Assembly: GCA_021850505.1 (NCBI GenBank)
Contig: JAJZLW010000122.1
Location: 1-64,000, forward strand
Direction of reading: 5' to 3'
Length of the DNA: 64,000 nucleotides
DNA from: Thermoplasmata archaeon
GTDB taxonomy: Archaea; Thermoplasmatota; Thermoplasmata; Thermoplasmatales; Thermoplasmataceae
In this document: positions 23,254 through 36,156 of the stretch, in pieces
How the letters are laid out: each line of letters opens with the position of its first letter
Position numbering within the stretch: position 1 is the first letter of the stretch
The notes under the pieces: model-generated
The model's database searches: none
The model's input: the letters and a program-made list of their open reading frames with translations, nothing else
What the model was told of the DNA's origin: nothing
Made by a program: the position numbers and the translations under genes

Positions 23254-24139
23254 GTTTTTCACCATATATTTCTTTATCTTCTCTTTCATAATCGTAATAG
23301 CCAATGAGATCGTAGTATTCTTCACGGCTCATCATATCATTTAAAATATCTTTCTGGGTGCCTTCAGAATACAACCTTTCGTAAGCATTTTTTGTACTCT
23401 TGAGGGCAGTTCTGAATGCAGTGAGTGGAAATATTACGGCATTGTAACCTATCTCTTTTAAATCTTTAACCGAGAGAAGAGGGCTTCGCCCAAATTCTGT
23501 CATATTTGCAAGCAACGGTGTTTTGATTTCACGACGGAATTTCAAGAATTCCTCCCTGTTTTCCAGGGCTTCAGTGAATATCACGTCGGCCCCATTCTCA
23601 GCATAAATGGCTGCCCTTCTTATTGCATCCTCTATTCCATTTACCGATCTGGCATCAGTTCTTGCGATAATACAGAATGACTCGTTAACCCTCGATTTCA
23701 CTGCGGCCTTTAATTTATGAATCATTTCGACCTCACCAACAAGTTTCTTCCCGGATAGATGGCCACATTTCTTTGGTAACTGCTGATCCTCTATGTGGAT
23801 AGCAGATGCCCCGGCCGCCTCCAGAACCCGGACTGTCCTGGAAACATTCAGGGGCTCACCAAATCCAGTATCTGCGTCAACAATGAGTGGACTCCTTGTA
23901 ACAGCTACGACCTTCCTGGTTTCATCAGCCAGTTCAGAAAGTGTTGTGAATGAAAGATCTGGAATGCCCATTACACCTGCCACGCCTGATCCTGAAAGAT
24001 AAAGTGTCTTAAAACCAGCCCTTTCCGCCTGAATCCCAGTTATTCCGCTGTAAACACCGGCAGCTGTTATAAAACCACTTTTAAGCTGCTTCCTTAATTC
24101 GTCCGGACCCAGGTTGAGGTTGTCCCTAATTATTGACAT
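23246..24139 (-). CDS. prpB: Methylisocitrate lyase (ICL/PEP mutase family)
   Basis: The 297-residue TIM-barrel enzyme has GVYSGITGIQAERAGF, SGSGVA, the metal site VDADTGFG, and the active loop KKCGHLSGK that typifies methylisocitrate lyases, then IIARTDAR and NMTEFG. It would split methylisocitrate into succinate and pyruvate. It overlaps prpD by 14 bases and the synthase by eight, so the three are coupled. Isocitrate lyase is less likely because those enzymes are much longer. Confidence 0.92.
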   Translation of the reverse strand: MSIIRDNLNLGPDELRKQLKSGFITAAGVYSGITGIQAERAGFKTLYLSGSGVAGVMGIPDLSFTTLSELADETRKVVAVTRSPLIVDADTGFGEPLNVSRTVRVLEAAGASAIHIEDQQLPKKCGHLSGKKLVGEVEMIHKLKAAVKSRVNESFCIIARTDARSVNGIEDAIRRAAIYAENGADVIFTEALENREEFLKFRREIKTPLLANMTEFGRSPLLSVKDLKEIGYNAVIFPLTAFRTALKSTKNAYERLYSEGTQKDILNDMMSREEYYDLIGYYDYEREDKEIYGEKHE

Positions 24140-25451
24140 CAGAAAGAATCTCCATTATTTCACCAATCTGTCTGTTGTCGATGCTCCTTACTGCCTTGAT
24201 TATATTATCACAATCGTCTTCTGGCATTAATTTAAGGCCTTTTGCACGCAAATCATCCCATGAAAATGGCCTGCTGAAATAACCCTTTGGATCAAGGAGA
24301 TAGTCTTCTATAACGCCTTTGTCTGTATCTATTTTTATCCTGAATGGAAGATGCTCCGGGTATTTTTCATCGATATCTTTTGTGACTGTAAAATCAATTT
24401 TATCGATAAGAGAAATTATTGATGGATCATTCAGGTAAGCCTGACTGTATGAATCAGGGGTTGGTTCTCCATACAGTAGTGTATACGCAATAAGATAAGG
24501 CATACTGTGATCCGCTGTTTCTTTTGTCTTAGGGCGTTTCTTTTCTGGATCCTTTATTATGATTCTGTCAGCAACTGAAAACGTATCCACACGGATTCTT
24601 TTTATATTTCCATTCAGCTTTCCTCTGATCCTGGAACATGTCTCAACAGCGCTCATTGCATGGTATTCAACCGGATAATTTTTTATCATTGTCTTTTTGA
24701 TCCTTTCGATTTCCAGATGGAGATCAAAAATACCTGAAACCTGTTTGAAAAAACCGAATTCGCCATCAAATATGTTAGAGGGACCTGACACACCGGACAT
24801 GGCGAGTTCCAGTGCAAAGACTGAATTCCTCGCGGCATTGGATGCAGTAAGACCCTTCCACATGCTTAATTCACCAGCCCTTGTCTGTCTCAGACTAATA
24901 TTATTGTTTATGGCGAGACTTATACAATTTTCAAATGAACTTTCGTCAAGGTCAGCAAGATCAGCCAACCCTGCAGAGCTTGATAATGATATGTAAGTAA
25001 CATGATCCCAGCCTCTGTCCCTGATTGAGACAGCATCAGAAAGTCCGCATACCACAGAATATGATAATGCCAGTGAATCAAGCAGTTTACTTCCGCTGGC
25101 CTGAAGAGCCTCTGCAGCTGCAATCAGTGGTGGAATATTATCAGAAGGATGAAGGGCCTCCTTTGAAAGATAAGTGTCATTGTAGTCAAGATATCTTGTC
25201 ATAGAACCATTTAACATCGTGGATACAGATATCTCAGCTTTCTTATTCGTAAAGTAAATGGTAGAATTATATTTTCCATGGGAAGGAGACAGCACATTTA
25301 ACTCCCTTGAAACGGGATCAGAATTCCTAGCTGCATAGGAGACAAAGAATGAATCAACAATCCTCTTTTTAAGTTCATCCTTTATTTCCGTTTTATTGAG
25401 AGAAGAGATCTTCTTTGAAAAATCGTAGATTCTCCGCACAGTAGAATCCAT
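24126..25451 (-). CDS. prpD: 2-methylcitrate dehydratase (MmgE/PrpD family)
   Basis: The 441-residue protein has the MmgE/PrpD pattern: an N-terminal helical domain with RIVDSFFVSYAARNSDP and TRYLDYNDTYLSKEALHPSDNIPPLIAAAEAL (in pieces), and a C-terminal domain with RIRVDTF and DHSMPYLIAYTLLYGE. It dehydrates 2-methylcitrate to 2-methyl-cis-aconitate with no iron-sulfur cluster. It is first in the operon, so its promoter lies in the 40 bases before 25451. An aconitase or AcnD/PrpF pair is not adjacent, so the hydration step must use a gene elsewhere. Confidence 0.9.
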   Translation of the reverse strand: MDSTVRRIYDFSKKISSLNKTEIKDELKKRIVDSFFVSYAARNSDPVSRELNVLSPSHGKYNSTIYFTNKKAEISVSTMLNGSMTRYLDYNDTYLSKEALHPSDNIPPLIAAAEALQASGSKLLDSLALSYSVVCGLSDAVSIRDRGWDHVTYISLSSSAGLADLADLDESSFENCISLAINNNISLRQTRAGELSMWKGLTASNAARNSVFALELAMSGVSGPSNIFDGEFGFFKQVSGIFDLHLEIERIKKTMIKNYPVEYHAMSAVETCSRIRGKLNGNIKRIRVDTFSVADRIIIKDPEKKRPKTKETADHSMPYLIAYTLLYGEPTPDSYSQAYLNDPSIISLIDKIDFTVTKDIDEKYPEHLPFRIKIDTDKGVIEDYLLDPKGYFSRPFSWDDLRAKGLKLMPEDDCDNIIKAVRSIDNRQIGEIMEILSDVNN

Positions 25452-25491
25452 GGACTATAATCGCTGAAATGAATATAAAGAGTTTCAGCCT

Positions 25492-26508
25492 TTACTGAGA
25501 AACTAATGGACTTCGAGAAACCCAGAAGGTGGTCTGATAATGCCATATATTCGGGGAATATGACTTAACTCGCTCACTGGCAAGCACCTTACCATAAACC
25601 CCGTATTTACTGAGTATTTCAAGTAAATTATTGGTGTAACTTTTAATGTTTTCTCTTTTAACAAGGTGATGCATGATTATCTTCCCGGGGTCTCTAATAT
25701 TCAAGATGGCATGTCCAATATAATCATGTGAATCAAAGTGACCCATTATTACGATGTCTGCCTTTCTATCCAATAGAACATCTCTGCAATCCCTATTAAA
25801 TATCTCGAATTTTTCAAGGACTTTGTTATTCTGTATGTTCATCCTGAGATAATGGAAAGAGTCCGGGTTTATTTCAGAGGCAAATATAATGTCTGGATGC
25901 CCATATTTGGCAATAGGTATAGAGAAGTAACCTATTCCAGCAAACATATCGAATACGATTTTCCCTGACGCATCTATGCCTCTCATAGATGTCCTGACAT
26001 TTACATTCCCCGGAGAAAACATGATTCTCGAAGGATCGAATGTAAAATAAACTCCGTTTTCCAGATGTGTAATATCCCCGCCTGGACCATAGAGGATCTT
26101 AAGAGACGGTTTTCTCATCTTACCTTCTATTCTACCGGTTAATGCATATATTGTCCTTACCCTCAGAGCATTAGCGAAAAGAAATCCAACATCAGTTTCG
26201 TGGTTTCCACTGTAATTTATTATGGCACAATCCCCAAGTTTAACCCACTTCCTTGGTATTTCTCCTGCTGGAATCCCGAGCTTGAGCATTTCTGGAATTA
26301 TTGGCTTAATTGGACTTTCAATAATTCGTCTTTCAGGGAAATCAATATCAACTATTTCAAGACCCGGAACAGTTCGGTCTGCTGCAAGCGGCGCATATAT
26401 GTGTGATGAATCAGATATAATTTTGTGGGTTTTGTCGATCACTTTTTGCGCAAATAATCTTTTAAGGATTTTATCTGCATCACCTCTTTCTATTATGACA
26501 GCACGCAT
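25492..26508 (-). CDS. taw2: Taw2/Tyw2-like tRNA wybutosine-pathway aminocarboxypropyltransferase
   Basis: The ~338-residue class I S-adenosylmethionine enzyme belongs to the Met10/Trm5 group. It has an N-terminal D1-like region, a central EIPRKWVKLGDCAIIN, the FSPGNVNVR segment typical of Tyw2 (Trm5 proteins have a different motif here), and the methionine-binding loop DMFAGIGYFSIP. It transfers the aminocarboxypropyl group of S-adenosylmethionine to imG-type base in tRNA-Phe at position 37. I use the ATG at 26508, preceded by GGTGG; a GTG 12 bases upstream is possible. It is divergent from hemL. Confidence 0.85.
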   Translation of the reverse strand: MRAVIIERGDADKILKRLFAQKVIDKTHKIISDSSHIYAPLAADRTVPGLEIVDIDFPERRIIESPIKPIIPEMLKLGIPAGEIPRKWVKLGDCAIINYSGNHETDVGFLFANALRVRTIYALTGRIEGKMRKPSLKILYGPGGDITHLENGVYFTFDPSRIMFSPGNVNVRTSMRGIDASGKIVFDMFAGIGYFSIPIAKYGHPDIIFASEINPDSFHYLRMNIQNNKVLEKFEIFNRDCRDVLLDRKADIVIMGHFDSHDYIGHAILNIRDPGKIIMHHLVKRENIKSYTNNLLEILSKYGVYGKVLASERVKSYSPNIWHYQTTFWVSRSPLVSQ

Positions 26509-26565
26509 TACAGGTACCACCAGTTCATTTCAATTACGGAATTGCTTTCAATTTTAATAAAATGT

Positions 26566-26582
26566 CATTTAAACCTTAAATG
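26566..26582. promoter_or_regulatory. Perfect inverted repeat ahead of the hem operon
   Basis: CATTTAA (26566-26572) and TTAAATG (26576-26582) flank ACC, a 7-3-7 dyad placed 21 bases before the hemL ATG at 26604 and 58 bases from the divergent taw2 start. A weaker dyad AATTG-CTTT-CAATT sits at 26540-26553. It covers an alternative ATG at 26580, which supports the downstream start. Confidence 0.45.
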
Positions 26583-26603
26583 TATCACGGTAATTTCAGG
26601 ACT

Positions 26604-27875
26604 ATGTCAAAATCCTCCGATCTCTACAATGATGCCAGGTTTATTTTTCCGGGCGGCGTTAACTCGCCGGTCAGATATTATGAGCCATACCCAAGATTTA
26701 TCGAACGTGGCAGTGGATCTGAAATATGGGATGTTGACGGAAGAAGGTATGTTGATTACTGCCTTGCCTATGGCCCCCTTGTCTTAGGACACAGCCATCC
26801 TTCTATGGAGGATGCTTTAATTGAAGCATCTAAAACCGGCATAAATTTTGGTGCACCCACAAATGTTGAAAATAATCTCGGTAAGATGATAGTAGATAAT
26901 GTTCCTGCCATTGAAAAGATAAGATTTGCCTCCAGCGGAACAGAGGCAACAATGCATGCGATAAGACTATCCAGATCATATAACAGGAAGAAAATTATAA
27001 TAAAGGTAGAAGGTGGTTTTCATGGTTCTCACGATTACGCACTTATAAAGGCGGGCAGCGGTGCTTTAACACACGGTATACCCTCTTCTCCTGGTATACC
27101 TGAAGAGGTGGGAAAAACTGTCATGATCGCAGAATACAACAATATAGAAAGTTTCAGGAGCATCATCAATGAGCATAGAAAAGAAGGAATTTCAGCTGTG
27201 ATTATGGAACCTGTCCTGGGAAACACCGGTGTCATTCCACCAAGGGAGGCTTTTCTAAAAGAATTGGCGGAACTTTTGATCAAAGACGATATTCTCCTGA
27301 TATTTGATGAGGTTATAACAGGATTCAGGTTCAAATTTGGATGCTATAGCTCGATTGCTGGTGTCAAGCCAGATATAACGACACTTGGAAAAATTATTGG
27401 TGGTGGCCTACCAATCGGTGCCATTGGTGGAAGAGATGATATAATGAACCTTGTTGCACCTGAAGGGAAAACCTACCTTGCAGGTACATTTTCAGGAAAC
27501 AGGCTTTCGATGATGGGGGGGTTCAATACGCTGATGGAATTGAAGAAATTGGATTATCATTCTCTCAACAAAAAAGTTGATAATCTAACGAAGAGGATCT
27601 CAGATATACTTTCAATATATGATTCTGGTACCATTAACTCCTGCGGTTCAATGTTCCAGATCTTCTTTGGCACCAGAACGATCGAAAAATATTCTGATGC
27701 TTTAAAGGCCGACTCTAAGAAATTTAATAGATTTTTTAATTTTGCACTCGATCATGGATTATATATCCCACCAAGCACGTTCGAAACGAATTTTGTAAGC
27801 TTCGTGCATAAGGAAGAACAACTTGAAATGTTCTCTGAGGTTCTGGAGATGTTTTTAAAAAATGAAAAATCTTAG
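26604..27875 (+). CDS. hemL: Glutamate-1-semialdehyde 2,1-aminomutase
   Basis: The ~423-residue PLP enzyme makes 5-aminolevulinate from glutamate semialdehyde. It shows FPGGVNSPVR, SSGTEATMHAIRL, VEGGFHGSHD, IFDEVITGFRF and TLGKIIGGGLPIGAIGG with the PLP Lys263 (numbering from 26604). An ATG at 26580 would add eight residues and overlaps the operator-like dyad, so 26604 is preferred. It is first of hemL-hemC-hemD; glutamyl-tRNA reductase is not here, and hemB lies 17 kb away. Confidence 0.96.
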   Translation: MSKSSDLYNDARFIFPGGVNSPVRYYEPYPRFIERGSGSEIWDVDGRRYVDYCLAYGPLVLGHSHPSMEDALIEASKTGINFGAPTNVENNLGKMIVDNVPAIEKIRFASSGTEATMHAIRLSRSYNRKKIIIKVEGGFHGSHDYALIKAGSGALTHGIPSSPGIPEEVGKTVMIAEYNNIESFRSIINEHRKEGISAVIMEPVLGNTGVIPPREAFLKELAELLIKDDILLIFDEVITGFRFKFGCYSSIAGVKPDITTLGKIIGGGLPIGAIGGRDDIMNLVAPEGKTYLAGTFSGNRLSMMGGFNTLMELKKLDYHSLNKKVDNLTKRISDILSIYDSGTINSCGSMFQIFFGTRTIEKYSDALKADSKKFNRFFNFALDHGLYIPPSTFETNFVSFVHKEEQLEMFSEVLEMFLKNEKS

Positions 27876-28749
27876 AATTGGAAGCAGAGGCAGCAAGCTT
27901 GCTTTGATTCAGGCAAATATGTTGAAGGATCATTTAGCATCGTCAGGTGTAGATTGCACAATCGTGACTATTGAAACGATGGGTGATATCGACAAAACGA
28001 CACCAATAAGCAGCATGAAATCTGTTGGCGTATTTGTCTCAGAACTCAACGATAGAATTTTATCTGGAGAAATAGATGCTGCAGTGCACAGTGCTAAAGA
28101 CATACCTACCTTTCTTCCCGAAAGCATTGAGATATCCTCTGTCTTGAAAAGAGGGGATGTTAACGATGCCCTGGTTGCAGAACATCCACTGAATCAAATC
28201 GAATCCGGGCAGGTAATTGGGACCTCAAGTGTCAGGAGGGAGTATGAATTGAGAAATATCAGACCGGATCTTAAGGTTTCAAGCATCAGGGGAAACATAG
28301 ATACGAGGATATCCAAGGTACTGAAAGGCGATTATGCAGGAGTAATAGTCGCTAAAGCTGCCATTGAACGAATGCAGTATAAAGGAAATTATTTTGATCT
28401 TGATCTTTCCACTTTTCCGCCTGCTGCAAATCAGGGTATAATTGCGACTACGGCGAAAAAGAATAGCGAGGCGGCAAGGATTCTTAAAAAGACAACAGAC
28501 AGCAATACAAATTTAATAATGTCCATGGAAAGGACTGTCCTGGAGAAAATGCATCTTTCATGTAATGATCCTGTTTCCATCTATATTTCTGGAACTGAAG
28601 AGAAGAATGCATTCATCAGGGTTTACTCACTTAAGGGTCATGATTTCATAGAGAGATCAGCGGTGGTTAAAGATCTAAAGGATCTGGAAAAATTAATTGA
28701 TGAGATAAGAAATTCAATTCCGGAGAGTTACGGTTACAAATGGAGATAG
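27862..28749 (+). CDS. hemC: Hydroxymethylbilane synthase (porphobilinogen deaminase)
   Basis: The 295-residue enzyme joins four porphobilinogen units. It starts LRIGSRGSKLALIQA, contains AVHSAKDIPT (active site Asp region), GTSSVRRE, IRGNIDTRI, PPAANQGIIA and the cofactor Cys234 in HLSCNDPV. It overlaps hemL by 14 bases and hemD by ten. The dipyrromethane Cys lies in LSC rather than the common GGC, a mild departure. Confidence 0.96.
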   Translation: MKNLRIGSRGSKLALIQANMLKDHLASSGVDCTIVTIETMGDIDKTTPISSMKSVGVFVSELNDRILSGEIDAAVHSAKDIPTFLPESIEISSVLKRGDVNDALVAEHPLNQIESGQVIGTSSVRREYELRNIRPDLKVSSIRGNIDTRISKVLKGDYAGVIVAKAAIERMQYKGNYFDLDLSTFPPAANQGIIATTAKKNSEAARILKKTTDSNTNLIMSMERTVLEKMHLSCNDPVSIYISGTEEKNAFIRVYSLKGHDFIERSAVVKDLKDLEKLIDEIRNSIPESYGYKWR

Positions 28750-29480
28750 TTCGTCCCTTCATAATTACAACCAGACCAGAGAAGAAATATACATCTGTTT
28801 CTGGAGACTGTTTTGAAGTTGTGAATATTCCTGTCACTGAAGTGCATATTTCAAGCAGAGTTGAAGAAGTAAAGGAAGAACTGATTCAGTTTAATCCCGA
28901 TGTAATTGTATTAACAAGCTTTACAGGAAGTAAAATTTTAATGAGTCTTGGAATAAGCGGGAATTTTAAATTTATATGCATAGGTGAAAAAACCGCCTTG
29001 CCCCTTATAGATTCTAGTCTTGATGTACAGATACCTGAAGAGAAAAATTCCTATGGTCTCGCAGATTATATAGAAAGATATGTAGATAAATCAGATAAAA
29101 TTGCACTATGCAGAAGTGAACAGCACGATAATTATATCGACACTTTTCTAACAAAAAATGGATATGTCTTTAAGAATTTCACACTCTATTCCCTGACCGC
29201 GATTCCATTTGATAGTATAATCAATTATATTGAAATGAGGAATTGCATGGGGATACTGTTCACCTCATCTCTGGAAGCAAAGGTAGTGAACGAGTTTTTG
29301 CTGAAGAAACACAAATCGGATGTTCTAAACCATAAAAAAGTGTTCTCAATAGGAAAAATGACTTCGAATACTTTGAAAAAATATAAAATTAAGACTGAAA
29401 CTATGGAGTCCGAATCAAATTTTGAAGAACTTTTAAAGGAGATTACAAAAAAATACTGTAGTAGCGGGGAATGGATTTGA
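28740..29480 (+). CDS. hemD: Uroporphyrinogen-III synthase
   Basis: The 246-residue protein has the loose two-lobed HemD pattern: PFIITTRPEKK, DVIVLTSFTGSKILM, FICIGEKTA, KIALCRSEQHDN, and a second lobe with ILFTSSLEAKVVNEF and VFSIGKMTSNTLKKYK. It cyclises hydroxymethylbilane. Its place after hemC confirms the call. The last 19 bases, encoding Ser-Ser-Gly-Glu-Trp-Ile and the stop, overlap the 3' end of the antisense initiator tRNA gene, so the C-terminus is dictated by tRNA sequence. Confidence 0.9.
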   Translation: MEIVRPFIITTRPEKKYTSVSGDCFEVVNIPVTEVHISSRVEEVKEELIQFNPDVIVLTSFTGSKILMSLGISGNFKFICIGEKTALPLIDSSLDVQIPEEKNSYGLADYIERYVDKSDKIALCRSEQHDNYIDTFLTKNGYVFKNFTLYSLTAIPFDSIINYIEMRNCMGILFTSSLEAKVVNEFLLKKHKSDVLNHKKVFSIGKMTSNTLKKYKIKTETMESESNFEELLKEITKKYCSSGEWI

Positions 29481-29536
29481 ACCATTGATCTACGGGTTAT
29501 GAGCCCGTCGGGATTTCCTAACTACCCTACCCCGCT
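29462..29536 (-). tRNA. Initiator tRNA-Met (CAU)
   Basis: Minus-strand cloverleaf with acceptor AGCGGGG/CCCCGCT (A1-U72 pair), anticodon stem ACGGG/CCCGT with three G-C pairs next to loop CTCATAA, and T-arm AATGG-TTCAAAT-CCATT. These are the initiator marks. The discriminator is A and CCA is not encoded. Its 3' end lies under the hemD stop. A TATA-like TTATTATATC lies about 25-30 bases upstream (29555-29570). Confidence 0.95.
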
Positions 29537-29818
29537 TTCTAACGGAATCCCACAGAGATATAATAATTAAGCGCAAGCCTATCCGTTCTCATGCATGTAT
29601 CATCTTTCTTTTTACTCGCGTCGTGTTCCGATTGATCTATCTCTTTTTTGCAATGAAAGGCTTAATTCTTCCCATCCCTGTCTTCAGGAATGTCTTACTA
29701 TAAACATTTTTACGGCCATTATTTTCCATGAGGAATACATACCTTCCAGCATATATCAAATTCTCAAGTAGGTTCTTAACAGAAACTGAAAATATAGGCG
29801 AAAATAAAATATAATTAC

Positions 29819-30367
29819 CTACTTGAATGTTTCTTCGAGCTTTTTCAATTTTATGTTCTTGACCTGTTTCTCAAGGTACTGATAAACGGTTCTCTGTTTG
29901 CTGCCGGAGATCAATCTTACCACTGCCTCTTTACCGTATTCAATCGAGATATAATCGCCGATTATTGAAACCGTATCACCGTAGATAGATATGTGGGTCA
30001 TCGTCATCTCCTCTATAATTTCCCTCGTTCTTCCGTTTCTCCCAATCAATCTTCCCTTTATTTCAGATATCCTGTGACTGCCTGGTTTCGCAAATTCTCT
30101 AAGTGAGATAACATATATGGTAAAATCCTCGTTGAAAAGAAGCATAGCTTTTTCAGGGCTGAAGCCACGACCTATTGCAGTCACAACAGAAAGGGTGATT
30201 GTTGCCTTCAGCGGGTCTCCATGCTGCTGCACCGAGACCTCACCCTCCTGAGAGTTAACGATTATTTTGGTTTCACTTGTTTTTTCGATCAGTCTCCTCG
30301 TTTCTCCGTTCTTACCAATTAATGCAGCTACTCTGTCCTTTGGTATTTTCCTTGTACCGATAATCAT
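29819..30367 (-). CDS. KH-domain RNA-binding protein (PNO1/Dim2-like)
   Basis: The 182-residue protein has two KH domains, with GxxG loops in IGKNGETRRLI (about 18-28) and IGRNGRTREII (about 105-118), and GRGFSPEKAMLLF between them, typical of archaeal PNO1 homologues. These bind the 3' region of 16S rRNA during small-subunit maturation with RIO kinase. It is last of aIF1A-RIO1-KH and overlaps RIO1 by four bases. The 282 bases beyond it to the initiator tRNA hold no clear gene, only a doubtful short ORF. Confidence 0.93.
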   Translation of the reverse strand: MIIGTRKIPKDRVAALIGKNGETRRLIEKTSETKIIVNSQEGEVSVQQHGDPLKATITLSVVTAIGRGFSPEKAMLLFNEDFTIYVISLREFAKPGSHRISEIKGRLIGRNGRTREIIEEMTMTHISIYGDTVSIIGDYISIEYGKEAVVRLISGSKQRTVYQYLEKQVKNIKLKKLEETFK

Positions 30368-31128
30368 GAAGCATCTCTCCTGATGTAGGCGAGGAGATCA
30401 CCAGCATCACATTTAACACCTTTCTTTCTGAAGAAATTAGTCACATTCCTGACATCTCTTTCGAGAAAGGCATCAGCCGATGGATGCATCGAATCAACTG
30501 CCTGTCCAAAATCGATGAAATATATCTTTTTCCGATAAACGAGCATATTATATTCGCTTAAGTCAGCATGCACGAGCTTTGCTTTCTGGTAGAGGATTTG
30601 CATGTTTTGCCGAACAGAGTCGAAAGCAATCTCAAAATCCATTTCAGATTTTCTGAGTTCTGGCGCTGGTGATGCTTTTGTTCCCAGATATTGCATCAAA
30701 ACAATGTTCTTGTTGAAACCGATTGGTTTCGGTACAGTAACACCGGATAGTTTCGCCTCTCTGAGGTTTACGAATTCCTTCCGTGCCCAAAGGAATACGA
30801 TCCTTGATCGATCCTTTTTTTCGTTCTCGAATCTCCTGTCGCCCTGTATGTAAAGGTAAAGATTTGAAAACCTGAGAGTGGACATCTTGAATATCTTCAC
30901 AACTATCGGCCTGGATTCAGAATAAGCCTTGAAAACAATGCTTTCCTTCCCAGACATTATTGGATAGTCCAGATAATCTATGTTGAATTTTTTCATCGAC
31001 TCAAAAACAGCTGTCAAAGTACGGAGATCAAAAACTATATCCTGTGTCTTCCTACCTGGGTCCCGGGTTCTCAGGAATTCCTTTGAGAATATAAGCTGTT
31101 CCAGTGCTGATCTGTTTTCAGGGATCAT
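30364..31128 (-). CDS. rio1: RIO1-type serine/threonine protein kinase
   Basis: The 254-residue atypical kinase shows GKESIVFKAYSES (glycine-poor loop), VVKIFKMSTLRF with the ATP Lys, LVHADLSEYNMLV with the catalytic Asp, and YFIDFGQAVDSMHPSADAFLERDVRNV in parts with the metal Asp. RIO1 acts in small-subunit rRNA maturation. It overlaps aIF1A by four bases upstream and the KH gene by four downstream, giving a ribosome-biogenesis operon. Confidence 0.95.
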   Translation of the reverse strand: MIPENRSALEQLIFSKEFLRTRDPGRKTQDIVFDLRTLTAVFESMKKFNIDYLDYPIMSGKESIVFKAYSESRPIVVKIFKMSTLRFSNLYLYIQGDRRFENEKKDRSRIVFLWARKEFVNLREAKLSGVTVPKPIGFNKNIVLMQYLGTKASPAPELRKSEMDFEIAFDSVRQNMQILYQKAKLVHADLSEYNMLVYRKKIYFIDFGQAVDSMHPSADAFLERDVRNVTNFFRKKGVKCDAGDLLAYIRRDAS

Positions 31129-31460
31129 TTGAACATATTGATAACTTCAGGCAATATCCTGTTTCTGCTAAGATAACCAGCCTGCGTCTGTGTGTACCTG
31201 TATACGACATCGGCCCTGTCCTTCTGAAATTCCCATGGCTTGACTATTACTAGATCGCCTTCGCGTATCCACATTCTCTTCTTCATCTTTCCAGGAATCC
31301 GGGAATTTCGCGTAAAACCATCTTCACACATGACATTCAATCTTGAGGCTCCGGAAAGCTTTTCAACGAGGCCGAACATCTCTCCCTTCTTTCTATTGGG
31401 CAGTATCACCCTAATATTGGAATCGTTCTCTTCCCCTGGTTCGGAATCGTTAAAGCTCAT
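31125..31460 (-). CDS. eif1A: Translation initiation factor aIF1A
   Basis: The 111-residue OB-fold factor has RVILPNRKKGEMFGLVEKLSG, RLNVMCEDGFTRNSRIPGKMKKRMWIREGDLVIVKPWEF in parts, and VVYRYTQTQAGYL. It binds the A-site region of the small subunit during initiation. It is the first gene of a coupled trio with RIO1 and the KH protein, 78 bases after nusA. Confidence 0.96.
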   Translation of the reverse strand: MSFNDSEPGEENDSNIRVILPNRKKGEMFGLVEKLSGASRLNVMCEDGFTRNSRIPGKMKKRMWIREGDLVIVKPWEFQKDRADVVYRYTQTQAGYLSRNRILPEVINMFK

Positions 31461-31538
31461 TGTATCAGAATCAGGTTATTACCATAGGGTATAAAAAGGC
31501 TTGATTCCATTAAGAAGAAATAAATTGGTCTGAATTAT

Positions 31539-31967
31539 CTATTGCTTAATCGCAAGGTTTCTAATATTGAAGAATCTTTGAACTGTATCCCTGAACAATT
31601 TAATGTTCCTGCCTTCCTTGCCTATTGCCTTCCCTATTTCCATGGGTTCCACAGTTACCAGGATATCTATTGATCCTTCCTTCCAGTTGACCTGTATCTC
31701 TTTTATTCCCAGCCTGAAAAATATGTTCCTAACAAAATTGATAAGATCCCTGGATGTTTCGGCGACAAGGATGTGCTTGTTTGTCTTCTGCCTTAGATCT
31801 GCAACAAAGTTTGGTGTTCTCTTGAACATTTCAGCCATCCTCTTCTCGCCAACAAGAAAGATGATCATGTCCTCATTCTCAAGGCAATCCTCCAGGTGCG
31901 TATGTGTTATCTTTTCGAATATTGCGATATAACCCATTATCTTGTTGTCAACAACGATGTCTTTCAT
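31539..31967 (-). CDS. nusA: Archaeal NusA-like transcription factor
   Basis: The 142-residue protein consists of two KH domains without the bacterial N-terminal or S1 parts; DILVTVEPMEIGKAIGKEGRNIKLFRDTVQRFF (in parts) carries the GxxG loop. Archaeal NusA aids transcript elongation or termination. It follows rpoA'' directly (8 bases). The L30e gene that often lies between them is absent here. Confidence 0.95.
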   Translation of the reverse strand: MKDIVVDNKIMGYIAIFEKITHTHLEDCLENEDMIIFLVGEKRMAEMFKRTPNFVADLRQKTNKHILVAETSRDLINFVRNIFFRLGIKEIQVNWKEGSIDILVTVEPMEIGKAIGKEGRNIKLFRDTVQRFFNIRNLAIKQ

Positions 31968-31975
31968 CGATTATT

Positions 31976-36152
<4,177 letters not shown>

Positions 36153-36156
<4 letters not shown>

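Noticed and set aside
23254..23325. Longer citrate synthase start at 23325
   Set aside because: It would overlap prpB by 80 bases; the ATG at 23253 with GGTGA upstream fits both the family N-terminus and the operon.
29637..29729. 30-codon minus-strand ORF (MENNGRKNVYSKTFLKTGMGRIKPF...) between the KH gene and tRNA-iMet
   Set aside because: Basic and plausible as a peptide, but the ribosome site is poorly placed, and a competing ATG in another frame is as good; not enough support.
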